From: Micrococcaceae bacterium UBA6021 | GTDB taxonomy: Bacteria > Actinomycetota > Actinomycetes > Actinomycetales > Micrococcaceae | Assembly (NCBI GenBank): GCA_002427975.1 | Contig: DIZT01000252.1 | Location: forward strand, 480-8,366 | DNA length: 7,887 nucleotides | Reading direction: 5' to 3' | Part shown: piece by piece, positions 6,120 to 7,887 of the stretch | Layout of the letters: every line of letters starts with the position of its first letter | Position numbering within the stretch: the first letter of the stretch is position 1 | Notes under the pieces: generated by a model | Seen by the model: only the letters and a program-made list of their open reading frames with translations | Told to the model about the DNA's origin: nothing | Database searches by the model: none | Program-made: the position numbers and the translations under genes

Positions 6120-7514
6120 TCAGCCGGGTTTGATGTTCTGGTTGAGGGTGAAGAAGTTCGTCGGGTCGTACTTGCGCTTGAGGGCCTTGAGCCGGTCATA
6201 CTTAGCTGCACCATAGGCCTGCCTGACCCGCTCCTCGCCCTCTTCCATAAGGAAGTTCACGTAGACGCTGGTGTGGTGGGGCGCCAGGGCGGACCAATAG
6301 TCCCGAGCCCATTGGCGTTCTGCGTCGAAGCCATCAGCAGTCTTGCTGTTGCCGTTGATGTTGAACGTGAACCCCGCCTGCCGGCCGTTGAATGCGGTGG
6401 CATCGTCGTCGATCCGCCCCACCGCTCCGCCCATCTGCCAGAGGGCGATGCTGGTGATCGGCGAAACGATCCGCCTGCCGTGCTCAACCATGACGTCGAT
6501 GACGTCGTCGCTGAGGGCGGCCACGTCACAGGACCGGACGTAATAGTGCCAGCCGTGCGGGAACGACGGATCGAACATCTTCTGATGCTCAAGAAACGGC
6601 TTCGGCTGGCAGAAATCGAGTACGGGAGAACCGAATTCCTTAAGGGGCCGCACCACCCGTTCACCATCCTCGACAGGTCCTGCGTAGCAGGCGGTGATGC
6701 TCAGGACATGTTTGCCCACCAGGTCGGGCGGAACGATCGGCAGTGCCGGCGCCCTCCGCTGCACGGCGATTGTCATGAGCTCGTCGGGGCAGTCCGCGAT
6801 CCAGTCCCGATAAAAGCGGAGCACTTCCGGGGCGTCGTCCATGGGCCAGAAGACCGGACCCGCCACAACGTACGGACCCACAGGGTTAAGCCGGAACTCG
6901 AAGTCGGTGACGATGCCGAAGTTGCCGCCACCGCCCCGCACGCCCCAGAAGAGGTCGGCGTTCTCGAGCTCGCTCGCCCTGACCAACCCGCCGTCGGCGG
7001 TAACCATGTCCACGGATAGCAGCTGATCGATCGTGAGCCCGTACTTGCGCATGACCCAGCCGATGCCGCCGCCCAGCGTGAGGCCCGCCATCCCTGTATG
7101 GGTGACGATTCCCGACGGAACGGCGAGGCCGGACTCCTGCGTCTCGCGATCGAGTTCGCCGAGCAGTACCCCGGCCTGGACACGTACCGTCCGAGCCTCG
7201 GGGTCCACCCGGATCTCCTTCATGGGCCCGAGGTCGATGAGCATGCCGTCGTCGCACACTGACAGCCCGGGGAAGCTGTGACCACCGCTTCGCACGGCGA
7301 CCAGCAGGTCCTGCGAGCGGGCCAGCCGGACGGCGGCGCGTACGTCGGCGATTCCGGTGCAGCGGGCTATCAGTGCGGGACGGCGGTCAATCGACCCGTT
7401 CCATACCTTGCGATGCTCGTCGTAGCCAGCGTCATCCGGGCGGACGATTTCGCCCCGAAAGGATGCCTGCAGTTCATCGACAGCAGCGCCGTCGATCTCG
7501 GTGCCTTGTGCCAT
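6120..7514 (-). CDS. FAD-binding oxidoreductase, BBE-type (PCMH fold)
   Basis: A 464-residue flavoprotein with an N-terminal FAD-binding PCMH domain and a C-terminal berberine-bridge-enzyme segment. Residues 75-83 (RSGGHSFPG) hold His79, the expected site of covalent FAD attachment. GLTLGGGIG at 144-152 is the FAD pyrophosphate loop region. The C-terminus YDPTNFFTLNQNI (449-461) is the BBE signature. The segment SGIVTHTG (134-141), where bicovalent relatives carry a second flavin-linking Cys, has none, so attachment through His only is predicted. There is no signal peptide. The substrate is unknown; relatives oxidise sugars, alkaloids or secondary metabolites. ATG 7514 was chosen because the family motif FRGE-VRP begins soon after it and GAGAGG lies 12 nt upstream. 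An in-frame ATG at 7598 would add 28 residues lacking family character. The DUF1801-like gene lies upstream on the same strand, about 108 nt away. Confidence 0.88.
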   Translation of the reverse strand: MAQGTEIDGAAVDELQASFRGEIVRPDDAGYDEHRKVWNGSIDRRPALIARCTGIADVRAAVRLARSQDLLVAVRSGGHSFPGLSVCDDGMLIDLGPMKEIRVDPEARTVRVQAGVLLGELDRETQESGLAVPSGIVTHTGMAGLTLGGGIGWVMRKYGLTIDQLLSVDMVTADGGLVRASELENADLFWGVRGGGGNFGIVTDFEFRLNPVGPYVVAGPVFWPMDDAPEVLRFYRDWIADCPDELMTIAVQRRAPALPIVPPDLVGKHVLSITACYAGPVEDGERVVRPLKEFGSPVLDFCQPKPFLEHQKMFDPSFPHGWHYYVRSCDVAALSDDVIDVMVEHGRRIVSPITSIALWQMGGAVGRIDDDATAFNGRQAGFTFNINGNSKTADGFDAERQWARDYWSALAPHHTSVYVNFLMEEGEERVRQAYGAAKYDRLKALKRKYDPTNFFTLNQNIKPG

Positions 7515-7622
7515 TGGACCCACGGACCTCTCGCTCTTTCCAGCAGAGTCCCACCATCGGGGCGAACTGGCAAGAGGGAACTGGAGCGGCTCGTCCATGC
7601 TTCTGACAACGCGTCCTACACG

Positions 7623-7887
7623 TCAGCTGACGGCCTTCTTAGCGAGCTCGACGATCTTCGCCTCATCGGCCGCGGTGAGTTTCGTGAGGGCGCAGGAGGT
7701 GGGCCACATGTTGCCCTCATCGAGGTTCGCGGGATCGTTGAAGCCAAGGGTCGGGTAGCGTGCCTTGAATTTGTCCGCGGGCTGGAAGAAACAGACCACC
7801 CTGCCGTCTTTGGCGTAAGCGGGCATCCCGTACCAGGTCTTCGGCGCGAGCTCCGGCACGTTTTCCTTGATCATGGCATGCAGCCGT
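7623..7887 (-). CDS. DUF1801-like small protein, C-terminal part (5' truncated by window)
   Basis: The minus-strand frame is open to the window edge and ends at TGA (7625-7623), giving 87 complete codons. The ATG at 7874 is probably internal, because codons before it read RLHA, matching the family pattern in which a helix RLHALVKE precedes [17 protein letters not shown]. The visible sequence has that [14 protein letters not shown] motif followed by [20 protein letters not shown] and a late MWPTSCALT stretch. These are typical of a short (about 140-residue) actinobacterial protein related to DUF1801/YdhG-like 'iron chaperone' annotations. The biochemical role is not established. It lies upstream of the oxidoreductase gene on the same strand; a shared transcript is possible but unproven. 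Confidence 0.75.
   Translation of the reverse strand, partial: RLHAMIKENVPELAPKTWYGMPAYAKDGRVVCFFQPADKFKARYPTLGFNDPANLDEGNMWPTSCALTKLTAADEAKIVELAKKAVS

Noticed and set aside
6066..7019. Plus-strand open frame of 317 codons antisense to the oxidoreductase
   Set aside because: It has no family motifs, and the minus strand carries an intact flavoprotein with all signature residues. Long antisense frames are expected in GC-rich coding DNA.
7545..7573. Possible minus-strand promoter: TTGCCA (7573-7568) with a 17-nt spacer to GACTCT (7550-7545)
   Set aside because: The -35 box is good, but the -10 box matches the consensus at only two of six positions, so it is not convincing.
7515..7598. N-terminal extension of the oxidoreductase from ATG 7598 (28 extra residues)
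   Set aside because: The extra residues look like translated non-coding sequence, do not resemble the family, and have no well-spaced ribosome binding site. It was kept only as an alternative start.
7621..7632. 12-bp perfect palindrome CGTCAGCTGACG overlapping the stop of the DUF1801-like gene
   Set aside because: Palindromes of this length are expected about once or twice by chance in a window this size, and it lies partly in coding sequence.

Overview
The window is high-GC DNA with actinobacterial codon usage. The protein families and general look suggest a soil actinomycete of the Arthrobacter/Pseudarthrobacter type (Micrococcaceae). This genus-level guess is inference; no rRNA or other marker gene is present.

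Positions 1-5981 (+ strand) are the 3' part of a tightly packed operon for uptake and breakdown of rhamnogalacturonan I, the branched pectin backbone. In order it holds: the C-terminal part of a YetA/PcRGLX-like exo-rhamnogalacturonan lyase (1-1089, cut by the window edge); an LplA-like lipoprotein solute-binding protein (1159-2688); LplB- and LplC-like CUT1 permeases (2689-3663 and 3663-4535); a cytoplasmic SGNH/GDSL rhamnogalacturonan acetylesterase of the RhgT/YesT type (4584-5309); and a YesU-like DUF1961 protein (5310-5981). The gene content matches the Bacillus subtilis yesT-yesU...yetA-lplA-lplB-lplC pectin region, with the blocks reordered. Working model: acetylated rhamnogalacturonan oligosaccharides are captured by the lipoprotein, imported by the two permeases using an ATPase encoded elsewhere, deacetylated inside the cell and trimmed by the YetA-like lyase. 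YesU has no established activity. The operon promoter, any regulator and the lyase N-terminus lie upstream of the window.

Positions 5982-6119 form a convergent intergenic region dominated by a perfect 26-bp inverted repeat (6006-6031 / 6044-6069) around a 12-nt loop. It is less GC-rich than its surroundings, contains CTAG in each arm and has no T-run. It may be a bidirectional terminator, a dispersed palindromic repeat, or both. It is the least explained structure here.

Positions 6120-7887 (- strand) hold two genes unrelated to pectin: a BBE-type FAD-linked oxidoreductase (6120-7514, or to 7598 with the longer start) and, upstream of it, the C-terminal part of a small DUF1801-like protein (7623-7887, cut by the window edge).

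No tRNA, rRNA, CRISPR array, transposase, phage gene or defence system was recognised. The locus is a well-formed carbohydrate-utilisation operon, not an obviously new system. The items most worth checking are the long palindrome and the single in-frame TAG between the acetylesterase and DUF1961 genes.
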